Source of the DNA: Pantanalinema sp.
GTDB taxonomy: Bacteria; Cyanobacteriota; Sericytochromatia; S15B-MN24; UBA4093
Direction of reading: 5' to 3'
DNA: 34,638 nucleotides
Assembly: GCA_036704125.1 (NCBI GenBank)
Contig: DATNQI010000063.1
Location: 1 to 34,638 of the forward strand
In this document: piece by piece, positions 9,101 through 15,499 of the stretch
Layout of the letters: every line of letters begins with the position of its first letter
How positions within the stretch are numbered: the first letter of the stretch is position 1
Program-made: the position numbers and the translations under genes
Notes under the pieces: generated by a model
What the model saw: the letters and a program-made list of their open reading frames with translations, nothing else
Told to the model about the DNA's origin: nothing
Databases searched by the model: none

Positions 9101-9298
9101 AGCCTCGGCCTGGTGCCGTTGGCGCTGTCGCACGGCATCGGATCCGAGATCCAGCGGCCGCTCGCGTGGGTGGTCATCGGGGGCCTCTTCACCTCGACGG
9201 CCCTCACCCTCTTCCTCTTGCCGGTGCTGTACCGCTGGCTGATGCTCTGGCGCGCCGGGCACCCCGTGCCCGAGCCCGAGCGGGTCCCGGTGGCCTAG
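6200..9298 (+). CDS. Heavy-metal efflux RND pump (CzcA/CusA family)
   Basis: A 1032-residue proton-driven inner-membrane transporter, close to the usual 1040-1060 residues. It begins IDRLIRFSLRQRLLTLI and has the two-fold RND arrangement, each half with one TM, a large periplasmic loop and a block of TMs. The TM4 region (about residues 388-410) reads GGLAIGLGMMVDAAIVMVEN: closer to the CusA form (IAIAxGAMVDAAIVMIEN) and lacking the DFG of CzcA. In the periplasmic loop, however, the Met-cluster positions known in CusA are not clearly kept (STVITAS where CusA has the first Met; RVDEMVSGVKSQ, and VFGDD as in CzcA). Metal specificity (Cu/Ag versus Co/Zn/Cd/Ni) is therefore unresolved. Last gene of the operon, followed by a hairpin at 9317-9350. 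Confidence 0.93.
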   Translation: MIDRLIRFSLRQRLLTLIICLMLVGVGLFSFQRLPIDAFPDVTNVQVQILTEAEGLAPAEVERLVTYPIEIEMNGLPKVAQVRSASKFGLSVITVVFHDGVDIYFARQLIGERLSNVQSQMPEGVRPAMGPVATGMGEVFQYSVEGPLSLAERRSIQDWIVRPFLRAVPGVTEVNSLGGLLKQHQVEVKPDRLAAYGLALHDVVDAVARNNANAAGNYLEHGDEQYLIRGLGLVQRPEELESTVVATRQGHPVYLRDVARIVEGAAPRQGAATRDGQETVVGIVMKLKGENSREVIGRVKERLAEANKILPPGVKLEPFYDQLELVEKAVLTVEKSLLEGGVLVVAVLLFFLWNLRSSMIVAVTIPLAMLFAFAMMKLFNLPGNLMSLGGLAIGLGMMVDAAIVMVENIFRHLSEEHGEHPLVETIYRSAAEVGRPVVFAIAIIIVVFLPLFTLQGMEGKMFSPMAFTISFAMLGSLFLALTLVPVLASYWLKGPLSEKENPLLTHVRRGYARALDWSLTHGSWLLGGSVAALLASFALVPSLGSEFLPKMDEGSTVITASRLPSISLTKANAQSMAVEKILKAFPEVEAVVSRTGRAEVASDPMDVSQSDIFVKLKPREEWVTAKDKEALVEKMQEAVSHVPGIGLSFGEPIAVRVDEMVSGVKSQVAVKVFGDDMAVLADQAAKIQAVLQKVPGAINVKTEQTAGLAQVQIRYDREALARHGLAIDDLGEVVSAAIGGKVATEIQEGQRRIGVAVRLSEGDRNDPDKLGTILVPTPTGARVPLGNLARITVESGPAMISRENGQRRIVIEANVRGRDIGSFVAEAKEALKREVPTPSGYWITWGGQFESQQRAMATLSIVVPIVIGLIFALLFGTFGSVTQSALILLNIPFALIGGIVALFLSGQHLSVSASVGFIALFGVAVQNGVILVSTFNKLRHEGLGLESAVREAAAVRLRPVLMTAMVASLGLVPLALSHGIGSEIQRPLAWVVIGGLFTSTALTLFLLPVLYRWLMLWRAGHPVPEPERVPVA

Positions 9299-9316
9299 CC
9301 CCCCAGGAAGTCGCGC

Positions 9317-9350
9317 AGAGCGCCGAGGACGACGAGGTCCTCGGCGCTCT
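9317..9350 (+). terminator. Hairpin after the RND operon
   Basis: A 13-bp perfect stem (agagcgccgagga / tcctcggcgctct) with loop cgacgagg, 18 nt past the pump stop. Only tcttcgg follows, so it is a weak intrinsic terminator or an mRNA 3' stabiliser. Confidence 0.5.
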
Positions 9351-9404
9351 TCGGCATGCGGATCCTGGCAAGCTGGGCATTACGACCCGATCCGGCGACT
9401 GACT

Positions 9405-9425
9405 CCCGCCCCTTGGTGGGGCGGG
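9405..9425. other. Second GC-rich hairpin between convergent genes
   Basis: Stem cccgcccc / ggggcggg with loop ttggt. It lies between the RND operon hairpin and the zinc-ribbon gene terminator and has no T-tract on either side. Apart from these hairpins I see nothing in the 9299-9482 gap. Confidence 0.4.
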
Positions 9426-9435
9426 GAACAAAGCA

Positions 9436-9469
9436 CGAGGCCCCTTCCACCGGAGTGGAAGGGGCCTCG
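9436..9469 (-). terminator. Intrinsic terminator of the zinc-ribbon gene
   Basis: A 15-bp perfect stem (cgaggccccttccac / gtggaaggggcctcg) with loop cgga, 13 nt past the stop of the minus-strand gene. The minus strand continues tgctttgttccc, fairly T-rich. Confidence 0.75.
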
Positions 9470-9482
9470 CAGCGCGGAATGC

Positions 9483-9782
9483 TTACTTGCGGAAGCAGTC
9501 GCGGCAGTAGACGGGCTTGGCACCGTTGGGCTTGAAGGGCACCTTGGTGGCGACGCCGCAGGCGCTGCAGGTCACGTCGAACAGCTCGCGCTGGGGACGG
9601 GCCGAGCCGAAGCCGCCGGTGCCACCCTCGCGGGAGGCCTTGGCAGCCATGCGGCAGGGCTTGCAGCGACGGGGAGGGTTGCTGAAACCCTTCTCGGCGT
9701 AGAACTCTTGCTCGGAGACGGTGAAGGGGAACTGGGCTCCGCAATCGACGCAGGTGATCGTTTGCTCGGTAAACATGGCCAT
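9483..9782 (-). CDS. Small protein with two zinc ribbons
   Basis: A 99-residue protein with eight cysteines in four CxxC pairs: C11/C14, C40/C43, C72/C75 and C93/C96. The N-terminal unit (ITCVDCGAQFPFT, EQEFYAEKGF, PPRRCKPCR) matches the probable zinc-ribbon family (Pfam zf-trcl type) found in many bacteria and often linked to nucleic-acid binding. A Gly-rich linker (52-64) joins it to the C-terminal ribbon TCSACG...YCRDCF. Of two possible starts (9782 and 9776) I choose the first because GGGAG lies about 10 nt before it. The gene has its own terminator and a leader of about 135 nt able to form nested hairpins, so post-transcriptional control is possible. Function unknown. Confidence 0.85.
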   Translation of the reverse strand: MAMFTEQTITCVDCGAQFPFTVSEQEFYAEKGFSNPPRRCKPCRMAAKASREGGTGGFGSARPQRELFDVTCSACGVATKVPFKPNGAKPVYCRDCFRK

Positions 9783-9834
9783 TGACTTAATACTCCCTAA
9801 CGGAACGGACTTGCGGTTTCACGCGCCCCTTCAA

Positions 9835-9900
9835 TCACCAGGGCCCCCGCGGTCACCGCGAAGGCCCCCAACTCGAAAAGATGCGATAGACGGCTGGTGA
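9835..9900 (-). promoter_or_regulatory. Structured 5' leader of the zinc-ribbon gene (candidate)
   Basis: Nested complementarity: tcaccag (9835-9841) with ctggtga (9894-9900); inside it gggcc (9841-9845) with ggccc (9863-9867); innermost cgcgg-tca-ccgcg (9849-9861). It falls between the predicted promoter (9926-9934) and the ATG, so it would be transcribed as mRNA leader. I do not recognise a known riboswitch consensus. Confidence 0.35.
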
Positions 9901-9925
9901 ATCCTGTACAGCCTATACACAAAGC

Positions 9926-9934
9926 ATGATAACA
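9926..9934 (-). promoter_or_regulatory. Extended -10 promoter of the zinc-ribbon gene
   Basis: The minus strand reads TGTTATCAT. It is the same box as upstream of pepA (32963-32971) and one base different from that of the RND operon (3761-3769). Predicted +1 near 9919. Confidence 0.45.
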
Positions 9935-9970
9935 CCTGTTGAACGACATGGCAAGGTGTCGAGCGTAAGA

Positions 9971-11005
9971 TCACAGGATCGAGATCTCGCGATCGGGGGC
10001 GTCGGTCTCGAAGGGGTTGCGGCCCACCTCGAGCAGGCCCGACAGGGCCTGCTGGGGGGTCGCCCCCTCGAACAGGACCCGGGCGACCCCCTGGGTGATC
10101 GGCAGGTACAGCCCCTTGGCGCGGGCGTAGTCCGCGACCGTCCGGGTGGTCCGGACCCCCTCGGCAACCTGCTTGAGGTCGTGGGTGATGGCCTCGAGGG
10201 TCTCGCCCTTCGAGAGGCGGTACCCCACCTGGTAGTTGCGCGAGAGGGGGCTGAAGCAGGTGGCCATCAGGTCGCCGATCCCCGAGAGGCCCGAGAAGGT
10301 CGAGACCGAGGCGCCCATGTGGACGCCGAGGCGGGTCATCTCCGTCAGGCCGCGCGTCAGCAAGAGGGCCTTGGTGTTGTCCCCGAAGCCGAGGCCGTGG
10401 GCGAGGCCCGCCGCGATCGCGAAGATGTTCTTGAGGGTTCCTCCCAGCTCGGTGCCGACCACGTCGTCGTTGCCGTAGACGCGGAAGGTCTTGCTCTTGA
10501 GCAGCGACACGCCGGCCTCGACGACCTCCTGGTAGGCGGAGGCGACGACGGTGGCGCTCGGCTGGCCCTGGGCGACCTCCTTGGCGAGGTTGGGCCCCGA
10601 GAGCACGCCGATCTTGCGACAGCAGGTCTCCTCGCGAAGAACCTGGCTCATGCGCTTGAAGGTGCCGGGCTCGAGCCCCTTGATCCCATGGATCAGGATC
10701 CTGGAGCCGTCCAGGTGGTCGCCGAGCTCGCGGGCGATCGTCCTTAGCGAGTGGCTGGGGGTCACGATGACGAGGGTGGCCGCGTCGCGGGCGGCCTCCT
10801 CGAGGGAGCTGACGGCGAGCACGCGCGGGCTGAGCGCGAGATCCCCCAGGTAGCGCTCGTTGCGGTGCTTGAGGTTGAGCTCGGCCACCTGCTCGGGGTC
10901 GCGCATCCAGAGCTTGACCGGATGGCCGTTCTCGCCGATGAGGTGGGCGATGGTCGTGCCCCACGAGCCGCCCCCGATGACCGAAACGCCGTGCGGGGTC
11001 GTCAT
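9971..11005 (-). CDS. gpsA: Glycerol-3-phosphate dehydrogenase [NAD(P)+]
   Basis: A 344-residue cytoplasmic enzyme that reduces dihydroxyacetone phosphate to sn-glycerol 3-phosphate, the backbone for phospholipids. The Rossmann nucleotide site is VIGGGSWGTTIA (9-20). GIKGLEPGT (107-115, K109), SGPNLAKEV (136-144), the catalytic-lysine segment TELGGTLKNIFAIAAG (185-200, K192) and SGIGDLMATCFSPLSRN (241-257) are all present, and the length is typical. The ATG overlaps the stop of the acyltransferase gene upstream (ATGA, 11002-11005), so product supply and first acylation are made from one mRNA. The frame stays open upstream through the acyltransferase gene, but only this start has family support. 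Confidence 0.97.
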   Translation of the reverse strand: MTTPHGVSVIGGGSWGTTIAHLIGENGHPVKLWMRDPEQVAELNLKHRNERYLGDLALSPRVLAVSSLEEAARDAATLVIVTPSHSLRTIARELGDHLDGSRILIHGIKGLEPGTFKRMSQVLREETCCRKIGVLSGPNLAKEVAQGQPSATVVASAYQEVVEAGVSLLKSKTFRVYGNDDVVGTELGGTLKNIFAIAAGLAHGLGFGDNTKALLLTRGLTEMTRLGVHMGASVSTFSGLSGIGDLMATCFSPLSRNYQVGYRLSKGETLEAITHDLKQVAEGVRTTRTVADYARAKGLYLPITQGVARVLFEGATPQQALSGLLEVGRNPFETDAPDREISIL

Positions 11006-12615
11006 GGGCGGGCCTCCTGGGGAAAGAGCGCCTCTTCCAGGCCGTAGCCCGTCAGGCGGTTGTGGTAGTACAAGAGCAGCTTGAGGTCGACCAGGCGCAC
11101 CTCGTCGCCCGCGCGCTCGGCGAGCGGCCGGGTGTGGTAGACGCCGAAGATCCGCAGGGCCTGGTCCACCAGGGCCTCGGTGCCGTCGTCCCGGACGTGG
11201 TCGCCGAGCACCACCTCGCCCGCCTCGCCCAGGCGGACCAGGCGATCGCGCAGGCGATCGATCCGCTCGCAGACCTCGGCGAGCGGATAGGCCGTGTCGT
11301 CGGGCAGCCGCAGCAGCTGGAACAGGTCCAGCTGGGGGTGGCGCTCCTTGGCGAGACCGAAGAGGGCGAAGGCCACCAGGTGGGTGGAGAGCACCACCGC
11401 GTTCTTGCGGTAGCTGCTGGCGATGGCGCCGCCCAGCTCGCGGGTGTACTCGGCGTCGCGCTGGGCGCGGTGCCGCGCCTCGCCGTCCACCTCGACGTAC
11501 TTGCGGATGTCGATGGCGCGCCCGCGCAGGTCGCGGCTGACCCCGTCGCGGTCGACCGCGTTCCCGAACGGATCCAGCGGCTCGCCGAAGCGGATCACCA
11601 TGCTGGTGTCCAGCTTGAGCATCTGGTGGACGAAGCTCGCGATCCGGCGGGCCTGGGCCGACTCGTCGTTCTCGATGATGTAGCGCGACTTGCCCACCCG
11701 CTGCAGCTGGTCGTCGATGAGGGTCTCGGCCTCGAGCACCAGGTGGTAGTTGAGGGTGGCCGGCACCACGAACACCTCGGGGTTGGGTTTGCCCGCGCGC
11801 AGGTTGTTGATGTAGGCCGCAAGCCCCGTGCCCACCAGGCCGAGCTTGAGCCTGGACTCGAGGGCGTTGGATCGCGATCGCCCCCCGCCCGGGAAGAACA
11901 GCGAGTGGTAGCCACGCTCCAAGAGGACCGTGGAGTAGGTCTTGAGGACATCCTTGTAGAGGCCGTAGGTGAGCCTGCGGTCGACCTTGTAGGCCCCCAG
12001 GTTGTGCATGAAGAAGGACAGGAGCGCGTTGGTGAAGAGGTTCTTGCCGGCGCCGTAGGTGAAGGGCGGAAGGCCCAGGTGGTACAGGGCGTAGCCGATG
12101 ACCAGCGAGTCGAGGTTGCTCGAGTGGGTGGGCACCAGGATGACCGTGCCGCGCTCTGCCAGCGCGCGCAGCGTGTCGGTGTGGCCCTCGACGTGGATCC
12201 GGTCGGCGAGCGAGGGGGAGAGCGCCGGCAGCCGGCTCTGCTTCTTGAAGAGCCAGGTGAGGCCGTAGGGGACGGCCCGGGTGGCGAAGTTGTACACCTT
12301 CGGGTCGAAGTTGCCGACGATGCCGCGGGCCGAATCCGCGAGCAGGCGCCGGTAAAGGGCCTGCTTCTCGGCCAGGGGGCGGTGGCCCAGCGTGCGGTAG
12401 ACGTCGCGCCAGCGATCGAGCGCGGGCGACTTGCGCGCGCCCTCGAGCCGGGCGATCTCCTGGACGGCGGCGTCGTTGATCGCAAGCTCCAGGGCGCTCT
12501 GGGAGGCGGCCTTGCGCTCGTACTCGCGCGCGATCACGTCCGAGACGATGGCCTCGCGCTCCGCGTTGAAGCCGAAGATCTTGCCCGAGAGCGCGGGATA
12601 GGCGGGGGTCAGCAT
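11002..12615 (-). CDS. PlsB-like glycerol-3-phosphate / lysophosphatidate acyltransferase
   Basis: A 537-residue acyltransferase of the PlsC/PlsB superfamily, expected to acylate glycerol 3-phosphate or its 1-acyl product at the membrane. Block I is H164-SSNL-D169 (HX4D catalytic motif), block II is GAYKVDRR (207-214), block III is FPGGGRSRS (241-249) and block IV is VVPATLNY (283-290). In classical PlsB and PlsC block III has a conserved Glu (FVEGGRSR, FPEGTRS); here that position is Gly. The start has AGGAG 5-6 nt upstream. The chain is shorter than E. coli PlsB (about 807 residues) but far longer than PlsC, with a C-terminal helical region of about 200 residues. The ATGA overlap with gpsA strongly supports a role in glycerolipid synthesis; whether it uses G3P or lyso-PA is open. 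Confidence 0.85.
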   Translation of the reverse strand: MLTPAYPALSGKIFGFNAEREAIVSDVIAREYERKAASQSALELAINDAAVQEIARLEGARKSPALDRWRDVYRTLGHRPLAEKQALYRRLLADSARGIVGNFDPKVYNFATRAVPYGLTWLFKKQSRLPALSPSLADRIHVEGHTDTLRALAERGTVILVPTHSSNLDSLVIGYALYHLGLPPFTYGAGKNLFTNALLSFFMHNLGAYKVDRRLTYGLYKDVLKTYSTVLLERGYHSLFFPGGGRSRSNALESRLKLGLVGTGLAAYINNLRAGKPNPEVFVVPATLNYHLVLEAETLIDDQLQRVGKSRYIIENDESAQARRIASFVHQMLKLDTSMVIRFGEPLDPFGNAVDRDGVSRDLRGRAIDIRKYVEVDGEARHRAQRDAEYTRELGGAIASSYRKNAVVLSTHLVAFALFGLAKERHPQLDLFQLLRLPDDTAYPLAEVCERIDRLRDRLVRLGEAGEVVLGDHVRDDGTEALVDQALRIFGVYHTRPLAERAGDEVRLVDLKLLLYYHNRLTGYGLEEALFPQEARP

Positions 12616-12660
12616 GGCCGCTCCTGTCGGGATGCCACCGGGGCGATACGGTGAGGTCCC

Positions 12661-12669
12661 ATCTTATCA
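12661..12669 (-). promoter_or_regulatory. Extended -10 promoter of the acyltransferase-gpsA operon
   Basis: The minus strand reads TGATAAGAT. Predicted +1 near 12654, leader about 39 nt ending in the AGGAG site. No recognisable -35. Confidence 0.45.
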
Positions 12670-12714
12670 TCCCGCAGGAGCGAAACGAGGGTCACCCCGC
12701 CGCGGCCCGGGTCC

Positions 12715-13050
12715 CTAGGGCGTTTGGCGCGTTTTGTCGAACTGCTTCCTCTTGGCCTGGGCCTGCTCGTGGGGGTTGAAGGCACTGCCCGAGCCGCGCA
12801 CGCCCTCGGGGGGGGTGGCCCCGTAGGCCCCCGCGTTGGCCCCTCCCTCGGAGCGCTGCAGGCGCCCCCCCGAGACCACGGGCCCCTGCGAGCCGAGCTG
12901 GTTGACTGCGGGCTGGTCGCTCGGGTTGTAGGCGGCTCCAGGGCCGCCACCGCCTCCGCTCGGGGCTTTCGCGGCGGGCTTGCCTTGCTGGCAGGCCGCG
13001 ATCGCCACGGTCACGGCGAGGACGAGCGGGGTGAGCGAGCTGATGCGCAT
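12715..13050 (-). CDS. Small Gly/Pro/Gln-rich lipoprotein, function unknown
   Basis: A 111-residue predicted lipoprotein. The start at 13050 has AGGAGG 5 nt upstream and opens directly into a signal peptide (RISSLTPLVLAVTVAIAAC, lipobox IAAC at residue 20). The mature part is low complexity and probably disordered. It contains a short internal echo: AAYNPSDQPAVNQ early and SAFNPHEQAQAKR late, i.e. a repeated A-(Y/F)-N-P-x-(D/E)-Q motif. No known domain recognised. The subtilase gene ends 75 nt upstream on the same strand, so the two may be co-transcribed. Confidence 0.7.
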   Translation of the reverse strand: MRISSLTPLVLAVTVAIAACQQGKPAAKAPSGGGGGPGAAYNPSDQPAVNQLGSQGPVVSGGRLQRSEGGANAGAYGATPPEGVRGSGSAFNPHEQAQAKRKQFDKTRQTP

Positions 13051-13125
13051 GCGGCCCTCCTGCTCCTTGCTGGAAGGAGACGAGGCCATCATAGGCGCTG
13101 GGGGATTGGAGGCAACGGGTGGCTG

Positions 13126-14454
13126 TTACTTCATCCCCAGGGCCCGCAGGGGGTTGATCCGGCCGTGGCCGGTGGCGGTGTCGAAGCCCGGCACCCCCAC
13201 GTCGTCGGCGCTCGCCTCGAGGCGGGTTCTGACCTGCTGGGGGCTGAGGCCCGGGGTGTGGCTGAGCATGAGGGCCGCGAGGCCCGCGACGAACGGGGTC
13301 GCCATGGAGGTGCCGGACATCTGGTCGTAGTCCTGGGCGACCAGGCCGTGGACCGGGTAGGTCGGGGTGGTCGAGAGGATGCCGTCGCCGGGGGCCGACA
13401 CCGAGATCCAGCGGCCGGCGTTGGAGAAGTAGGCGCTCTTGTCGTCGCCGTCGGTCGCCCCCACCGCGATCACCCCGGGGAGCGCCGCGGGGTAGCTCGG
13501 GCTCACGCCGTAGCCGGCGTCGGGGTCGGCGCGGTCGTTGCCCATGGCGGCCACCACCGTCACGTTGCGCGACAGGGCGTAGGCCACGGCCTTCTCGAGG
13601 GCCTTCGAGCCGCCGTAGGCGCCGAGGCTCATGTTGATCACGTGGGCGCCGTGGTCCACGGCCCACACCACGCCGCTCGCCACGTCGCTGGAGAAGCCGC
13701 TCTCGTTGTAGGCGAGGCTCTTGACGGGCATGATCCGGCAGCGCGGGGCCATGCCGGTGATGCCCCTCGAGTTCTCGGAGGCCGCGATGATGCCCGCCAC
13801 GTGCGTGCCGTGGCCGCTGTCGTCCATGGGGCCCTTGTCAAGGAGGTCCACCAGCTTGGTGGTGCCGTCGTCCTGGTCCTCCTCGATCTGCTTGACGAAG
13901 TTCTTGCCCGTCACGACGCGATCGCGCAGGTCGGGGTGGGTCACGTCCACCCCGGTGTCGACGACCGCGACCACCACCCGCGGGTCGCCGAGGGTGGCGT
14001 CCCATGCCTGGTAGAGCGACGCGCGGAAGCCGACGTAGAGGCCGCTGAAGGCCCCGAGGCTCGAGTCGGGGTCCTGGGGGCGGTAGCCGGCATGCATGCG
14101 GACATCGGCCTCGACCGAGGCGACGGCGGGCTGGGCGGCGATGGCGCCGAGCGCGATCTCACGCCTGGCCGAGGCGGGCAGGGCGAACACGCTCATGCCC
14201 AGCTGGGGCAGGTCCTGGAGCGCGCGCAAGCCGAGGCGCGCCGTCAGGCTCTCCTTGCCCGAGGCCGCCTGGCCCGCCTTGAAAGAGACGAGCACCCGCC
14301 TGGTCGAGTAGGTGCCGGAGGGCATCTTGCCGGCGCTCGCCATCTGGTGCGCGGTAGGGCTCACCCCCGCCCCGCCGCCCAGTCCGCAGCCGGCCGTCGC
14401 GGCCGTGAGGGCCGCGACGAGAAGCGCGATGGGATCGAGGGCGCGTCGGGACAA
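13126..14454 (-). CDS. Subtilisin-like serine protease (S8), predicted lipoprotein
   Basis: A 442-residue secreted protease. It uses TTG as start: GGAGGA lies 7 nt before it and a lipoprotein signal peptide follows (lipobox TAGC, C23). Residues about 50-120 resemble an I9-type propeptide (RRVLVSFKAG ... AVASVEADVRMH). The catalytic domain has D166 (VVDTGVDVTHPDL), H217 (GHGTHVAGIIA), the oxyanion N306 (AAMGND) and S383 (GTSMATPFVAGLAA), so the triad is complete. The C-terminus ends soon after the fold (GHGRINPLRAL) with no extra domain. Lipid anchoring suggests action at the cell envelope, but substrates cannot be inferred. Confidence 0.95.
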   Translation of the reverse strand: MSRRALDPIALLVAALTAATAGCGLGGGAGVSPTAHQMASAGKMPSGTYSTRRVLVSFKAGQAASGKESLTARLGLRALQDLPQLGMSVFALPASARREIALGAIAAQPAVASVEADVRMHAGYRPQDPDSSLGAFSGLYVGFRASLYQAWDATLGDPRVVVAVVDTGVDVTHPDLRDRVVTGKNFVKQIEEDQDDGTTKLVDLLDKGPMDDSGHGTHVAGIIAASENSRGITGMAPRCRIMPVKSLAYNESGFSSDVASGVVWAVDHGAHVINMSLGAYGGSKALEKAVAYALSRNVTVVAAMGNDRADPDAGYGVSPSYPAALPGVIAVGATDGDDKSAYFSNAGRWISVSAPGDGILSTTPTYPVHGLVAQDYDQMSGTSMATPFVAGLAALMLSHTPGLSPQQVRTRLEASADDVGVPGFDTATGHGRINPLRALGMK

Positions 14455-14487
14455 GGAGGCTTCCTCCGCAGATCGCAGGACCTTTCG

Positions 14488-14493
14488 ATCTTA
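14488..14493 (-). promoter_or_regulatory. Probable -10 box of the subtilase gene
   Basis: The minus strand reads TAAGAT within gcgaTAAGATcg. Predicted +1 near 14481, leader about 26 nt containing the GGAGGA site. No good -35. Confidence 0.35.
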
Positions 14494-14547
14494 TCGCGAA
14501 ATCGCAGGAAAAGTTGCCTCGATCAGCGGCTTGGCGGCCGAAGACGA

Positions 14548-14802
14548 CTAGCCGCGGTGCTTCAGGCCTGCGGCCAGCTCGACCCCCATTCCGGGCGTCC
14601 GCCCGATGCGGCAGAGGCCGTCCTCGGCGTACGCGCGCCAGGCGTCGCTGATCTCCTCGGGCGGGATCAATCGTCCTGCGTGCTCCAGGTGCCAGGCGAA
14701 ATGGGCGTCGTCCAGCTGGTCGAGCACGAATTTCTCGGGGCCGGGCCCGGGGCCGAGCAGCTCGACGATGCGGTTCTCTAGATCGTACTCACGACGGCGC
14801 AT
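14548..14802 (-). CDS. Hypothetical protein, 84 residues
   Basis: A small soluble protein with AAGGAGG 5 nt before its ATG, which makes it a credible gene. It is acidic in the middle (DQLDDAHFAWHLEHAG) and ends GVELAAGLKHRG; no cysteine pairs, signal peptide or membrane segment. The segment IPPEEISDAWRAYAEDG looks helical. No family recognised. It precedes the subtilase gene on the same strand by 93 nt, where a separate -10-like box occurs, so it is probably an independent unit. It is divergent from the 15007 gene. Confidence 0.65.
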   Translation of the reverse strand: MRRREYDLENRIVELLGPGPGPEKFVLDQLDDAHFAWHLEHAGRLIPPEEISDAWRAYAEDGLCRIGRTPGMGVELAAGLKHRG

Positions 14803-14858
14803 GGCAACCTCCTTCGGACAGAATCGGCACGCGGATTATGCTCCCGGTCTCCATGCGC

Positions 14859-14864
14859 TACAAT
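14859..14864 (+). promoter_or_regulatory. Possible -10 box upstream of the 15007 operon
   Basis: TACAAT in the 204-bp divergent region. Predicted +1 near 14871, giving a leader of about 136 nt that includes the hairpin at 14878-14924. No clear -35. Confidence 0.35.
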
Positions 14865-14877
14865 GTTCGTTTGCGCG

Positions 14878-14924
14878 ATGGGCCCCCCCGGTCCCGGGCG
14901 GACCGGTGCCGATATTCGGCCCAT
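14878..14924 (+). other. Two-tier hairpin in the leader of the 15007 gene
   Basis: Outer stem atgggcc (14878-14884) with ggcccat (14918-14924), inner stem ccggtcc (14888-14894) with ggaccgg (14900-14906), loop cgggc. Both stems are perfect 7-mers. It lies in the predicted leader and has no T-tract, so it looks more like a leader element than a terminator. No known riboswitch recognised. Confidence 0.4.
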
Positions 14925-15006
14925 GTTTCGGGAATAAGAAGCTTGCGAGCGTGTGGCGCGGGCGCTTGGCCTTGCCCTGCCGTCGAAAATCAAGGAGGTC
15001 CACGTC

Positions 15007-15285
15007 ATGACATTGCGCGATCGCCTGCGGAAGATCATGGATGAAGGCGACCTGGTCGAACTGTTCTTCGCGCCGACCAACAACTACTACCTCGCCCGCC
15101 TCACCCGCATCGGCCAGGACTACATCGAGTTCGACGCCTGCGACGAGGAGGAGAACGTCGTCGCCCACAACCTGATGCCCCTGCAGCTGCTGGTGGGCAT
15201 CACCACCTCTTCGATCGACCGCAACCGCGAGAAGCTGGAGCTCATCCTGCGCCGGGACGCGGAAGGCGGGCAAGAGGTTCGCTAG
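15007..15285 (+). CDS. Hypothetical 92-residue beta-rich protein
   Basis: The start at 15007 has AAGGAGG 8 nt upstream; an earlier in-frame start (14953) lacks this. After a short helix (TLRDRLRKIMDEGD) come alternating beta-type segments: LVELFFAPTNNYYLARLTRIGQ, then DYIEFDACDEE, ENVVAHNLMPLQLLVGI. This order (strand, strand, 'DYIEFD', acidic turn, final strand) resembles a small SH3/Sm-like barrel, but I cannot assign a family. The next gene (HMA protein) begins 16 nt after its stop, so the two are probably co-transcribed. Confidence 0.7.
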   Translation: MTLRDRLRKIMDEGDLVELFFAPTNNYYLARLTRIGQDYIEFDACDEEENVVAHNLMPLQLLVGITTSSIDRNREKLELILRRDAEGGQEVR

Positions 15286-15301
15286 GAGGATGATCCCCGC
15301 C

Positions 15302-15499
15302 ATGCAATCGCTGAGCGTCACGGGCATGACCTGCCAGAACTGCGTCAAGCACGTCACTTCCGCCCTTTCTGCCGTTCCGGGCGTCACGCGCGTCTCGGTG
15401 GACCTCGCGACCGGCATCGCCCGGGTCGAGGGCGATGCGAGCCTCCCTTCGCTCCTCGACGCGGTGCGCGAGGAGGGCTACGACGCGGCCGTAGTATAA
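15302..15499 (+). CDS. Stand-alone heavy-metal-associated (HMA) domain protein, CopZ-like
   Basis: A 65-residue soluble metallochaperone-type protein with the ferredoxin-like HMA fold: GMTCQNC (C11, C14) binds a soft metal such as Cu(I), followed by VKHVTSALSAVPGVTRVSVDL and a final VREEGYDAAVV. The ATG at 15302 is preferred over the one at 15290, because AGGAGG directly abuts the latter with no spacer (it is 12 nt from the former). CopZ-like proteins deliver copper to P-type ATPases or regulators; no such ATPase is in the window, but an RND metal pump lies 6 kb away. Linked by 16 nt to the unknown protein before it. Confidence 0.88.
   Translation: MQSLSVTGMTCQNCVKHVTSALSAVPGVTRVSVDLATGIARVEGDASLPSLLDAVREEGYDAAVV

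Noticed and set aside
6131-9262. A 1043-residue open frame opposite the RND pump
   Set aside because: Antisense shadow of a high-GC gene: composition is His/Asp/Arg/Gly-rich, no domain, no ribosome site; the pump on the other strand has full family motifs.
9299-9361. Short minus-strand peptide (MPKSAEDLVVLGALRDFLGG) after the RND gene
   Set aside because: It looks protein-like, but it is formed by the hairpin at 9317-9350 and has no ribosome site.
9971-12670. An 899-residue frame joining sequence upstream to gpsA
   Set aside because: The first 555 residues are an out-of-frame reading of the acyltransferase gene; gpsA has its own ATG overlapping the acyltransferase stop.
12724-14781. A 685-residue plus-strand frame across the lipoprotein and subtilase genes
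   Set aside because: Low-complexity shadow; the subtilase on the minus strand has a complete catalytic triad.
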